A stretch of DNA of 7,723 nucleotides, taken from NCBI GenBank assembly GCA_964635875.1, contig CAZWRK010000165.1:1-7723 (forward strand), given 5' to 3'. Under the pieces are notes generated by a model. That model saw only the letters and a program-made list of their open reading frames with translations, made no database searches and was not told the origin of the DNA. This document shows positions 6,245-7,723 of the stretch, one piece after another; within the stretch, counting starts at the first letter, position 1, and each line of letters starts with the position of its first letter. Both the position numbers and the translations under genes were made by a program. Origin of the DNA: CAZWRK01 sp964635875. GTDB lineage: Bacteria > Pseudomonadota > Gammaproteobacteria > Burkholderiales > Aquaspirillaceae.

Positions 6245-6693
6245 TGTCGGCCGATTTGCAGCAACGACTGTTAGCACTGCTTTCACGTCGTGAATATAGC
6301 CGGGCCGAATTGGTCCGGCGTTTTTCTGGCGATGTCGATGCCGATGAATTAGCGGCATTGCTCGACAACTTCGCCGAACGCGGCTGGCAATCCGATCTGC
6401 GCTTTGCGCAAGCGTGGATCAAAAGTCACGCATCGCGTCATGGCCGCTTGCGGCTGATTTACGACCTCAAAAGCCGAGGCATTCACGCCGACCTGATCCA
6501 AACCGCCTTGGCCGACTACGCCGAGACCGAGCACGAAGACGGCGACAGCGAGTACCAACGCGCCCATGCCGTCTGGCAGAAAAAATTTCGCGCGCCTCCG
6601 CAAGACCCCAAAGAATACGCCCGCCACGCCCGCTTTTTAGCGGCGCGCGGCTATAGTGGTGAGCTCATTCGGCGGGTGTTGGCAGGGGGATAA
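6244..6693 (+). CDS. recX: RecX, regulator of RecA
   Basis: RecX binds within the RecA filament and modulates its growth and ATPase, usually as an inhibitor. The 149-residue product is slightly shorter than E. coli RecX (166). It shows the family's tandem three-helix pattern: LLALLSRREYSRAELVRRF (about 9-27), LLDNFAERGWQSDLRFAQAWIKSHASR, then RLRLIYDLKSRGIHADLIQTAL (68-89), and an ending ARFLAARGYSGELIRRVL. The ATG overlaps the recA stop by one base (TAATG), so translation is probably coupled and the level set by ribosomes leaving recA. Many bacteria have recX immediately after recA. The gene ends intact, but its last 57 bases are also the antisense end of the minus-strand A+T-rich gene beyond it, and no strong terminator lies directly after recX. 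Confidence 0.95.
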   Translation: MSADLQQRLLALLSRREYSRAELVRRFSGDVDADELAALLDNFAERGWQSDLRFAQAWIKSHASRHGRLRLIYDLKSRGIHADLIQTALADYAETEHEDGDSEYQRAHAVWQKKFRAPPQDPKEYARHARFLAARGYSGELIRRVLAGG

Positions 6694-7497
6694 TGAACAA
6701 CTAATTTCATTGTTATTTTCTTTGTTTATGTAAACATTCCCTTTTGTATAAGCATAGAAAATCCCGACGAGAACCGGAAAATCATGGTGCACCGATTTCC
6801 AGCTGTCTGGCTTTTCAGAAAAGACCTTAATCAGATCATTCTTATTTTCTTTAAGAACAAATGACATAACCTCTACTATCTGATTATTCTGAATCTTGCC
6901 ACAAGGAATATTCATATCAACATAACGACTCGGCGCTCCATCACTAGTTAAATTCGACCAAAATATAGAGTCAAACTCTTTCAGACGCTCAGCATTTCCA
7001 TAAACATCACCTATGCTTTTACAAACAGAATTAAAATTCTTCTCTGATTCGATGCCTAGAACCTGCTTCAAAGTAATTTCACTAAAAATATAGCATAAGA
7101 TGTCAAAAATTAGCTTTTTCTCTGGTAAGTTTTTATTTTGCTCAAATTTCGGATTTGCGATCAACTCCAAATAAGATAAAACTACATTTAGTGTGATTTT
7201 ATTAACCGAAAAATCTGCGGCACTCACATATTCAATCAATTTGAAACTTAAAGACTTTATTTGCTCTCGCTCAACATCTACTTTCTTTTCTGCATCGGCA
7301 TGTGCAAAAATATATATACCCCACATCAAAGTTGCACTTGTAGCAATTTTTGAAACCACATCAACAAAATTAAAAAAGCCCTCACCCACCTCACTAAAAA
7401 CCAAAAAATAAACAGAAAACTGAAACAAAATTATTTGAAAAACAATAAAAACCGCTACTACTGCACCATATTTTTTTATGGAACTTAATTCGATCAT
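6637..7497 (-). CDS. Unrecognised membrane protein with two N-terminal helices
   Basis: I do not recognise this 286-residue protein. Residues about 11-33 and 47-66 are hydrophobic enough to cross the membrane, with a short acidic/aromatic loop (SEVGEGFFNF) between them. The segment after helix 2 (AEKKVDVEREQIKS) is highly charged, and the remaining 200 residues look soluble, probably cytoplasmic, rich in Lys, Asn, Ile and Phe. Cysteines at 135, 159, 199, 267 and 272 form no known metal motif. The ATG has AAGG seven bases upstream and a plausible promoter beyond. Codon use is strongly A+T-rich, unlike every neighbour, which points to horizontal acquisition. The last 18 residues (269-286, LSPCQHPPNELTTIAARR) are read from the antisense strand of recX and differ in composition, as if the original end was lost at an insertion point. 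No mobility genes are visible. Real gene likely; function unknown. Confidence 0.75.
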   Translation of the reverse strand: MIELSSIKKYGAVVAVFIVFQIILFQFSVYFLVFSEVGEGFFNFVDVVSKIATSATLMWGIYIFAHADAEKKVDVEREQIKSLSFKLIEYVSAADFSVNKITLNVVLSYLELIANPKFEQNKNLPEKKLIFDILCYIFSEITLKQVLGIESEKNFNSVCKSIGDVYGNAERLKEFDSIFWSNLTSDGAPSRYVDMNIPCGKIQNNQIVEVMSFVLKENKNDLIKVFSEKPDSWKSVHHDFPVLVGIFYAYTKGNVYINKENNNEISCSLSPCQHPPNELTTIAARR

Positions 7498-7671
7498 TTT
7501 TTAACCTTTATAAAGTTAGATTGTAACGCCCATAAAAAATCAATTGAATCTACCTCTCTCCATTAACAACTCACACCAACCAAACCTGCTATCAAAGATA
7601 AAAAACCAAGAATTTAGCATTCTGACTCAAAAAATAACCATTCACAGCAAGCACCACGACACGCAAACAAA
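6694..7671. other. A+T-rich island between recX and a bidirectional terminator
   Basis: Composition falls sharply at the recX stop codon. Counted by hand, 14 of 60 bases are G or C at 7081-7140, against 32 of 60 in recA at 5701-5760. The stretch holds one minus-strand gene and its promoter region. Between 7541 and 7675 the plus strand has 39 C but only 10 G. No transposase, integrase, tRNA or clear flanking repeat was seen, so the route of entry is unknown. The island may continue past the window. Confidence 0.6.
7520..7548 (-). promoter_or_regulatory. Candidate promoter of the A+T-rich membrane-protein gene
   Basis: On the minus strand TTCAAT (7543-7548) and TACAAT (7520-7525) are separated by exactly 17 bases. 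The -10 matches five of six consensus bases, the -35 only three. A start near 7513 would leave a leader of about 15 bases containing AAGG before the ATG. In such A+T-rich DNA similar matches arise by chance. Confidence 0.4.
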
Positions 7672-7706
7672 AAAACGCCCCCACATTCATGGAGGCGTTT
7701 TGTTTT
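7665..7706. terminator. Bidirectional intrinsic terminator
   Basis: AAAACGCC (7672-7679) pairs with GGCGTTTT (7694-7701). After one C/A mismatch the stem continues as CCA (7681-7683) with TGG (7690-7692), closing a six-base loop. TTTTGTTTT follows on the plus strand, and the minus strand has TTTTTTTGTTT, so it can work both ways. No plus-strand gene other than recX, about 1 kb to the left, points at it. It may also end a minus-strand gene lying just outside the window. Confidence 0.85.
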
Positions 7707-7723
7707 AAAGTTGCGGTCAAAAT

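Noticed and set aside
5219..6358. Long antisense reading frame (379 codons) over recA and the start of recX, minus strand
   Set aside because: It mirrors the recA codons, has a low-complexity His/Phe/Ala/Asp-rich product, and recA on the other strand is unmistakable.
6692..6714. Weak hairpins after recX (AATGAA/TTCATT and AACAA/TTGTT)
   Set aside because: Stems of five or six mostly A-T pairs without a clean T-run are too weak to call a terminator in such A+T-rich DNA.
6723..6736. Palindrome TGTTTA-TG-TAAACA
   Set aside because: It lies inside the coding region of the A+T-rich gene, and palindromes of this kind are frequent by chance at this composition.
7592..7690. Minus-strand frame of 32 codons for a hydrophobic peptide (starts MNVGAFFCLR)
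   Set aside because: It starts in the loop of the terminator hairpin and has no Shine-Dalgarno; open frames of this size are expected by chance.

Overview
The window looks like a chromosomal segment of a betaproteobacterium. The HrcA N-terminus (MLNERAQ...), the RecA, RecX and DnaX sequences and a moderate G+C (32 of 60 bases G or C at 5701-5760) would fit something near the Neisseriales. That placement is from memory of family sequences, not from a search. Most of the window is housekeeping DNA for recombinational repair, replication and protein quality control, arranged around one divergent intergenic region at 4989-5188.

Left of that region, five genes run on the minus strand: hrcA (heat-shock repressor), mltB (lytic transglycosylase), dnaX (clamp-loader tau/gamma), ybaB (nucleoid-associated protein) and recR (recombination mediator, last codons cut off by the window edge). 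mltB and dnaX share an ATGA stop/start overlap. The ybaB Shine-Dalgarno lies inside the end of dnaX. A strong hairpin followed by six T residues, shaped like an intrinsic terminator, sits between ybaB and recR. To the right, recA and recX run on the plus strand joined by a TAATG stop/start overlap, the usual recombinase/modulator pair.

After recX the composition changes abruptly to A+T-rich (14 of 60 bases G or C at 7081-7140). This stretch carries one minus-strand gene of 286 codons for an unrecognised protein with two N-terminal membrane helices and a soluble C-terminal part. It has its own Shine-Dalgarno and a plausible promoter, and its last 18 codons and stop codon are antisense to the end of recX. 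It looks like an acquired cargo gene inserted between recX and a bidirectional terminator at the right edge. It is the only accessory element here and the best candidate for something undescribed, but nothing in the sequence gives it a function.

The points most worth a second look are this A+T-rich membrane-protein gene and its convergent overlap with recX, the terminator-like hairpin just before the recR ribosome-binding site, a perfect TATAAT so close to the hrcA start codon that the mRNA would be leaderless, and the lack of a complete LexA box before recA. No tRNA, rRNA, CRISPR array, transposase or integrase was seen.
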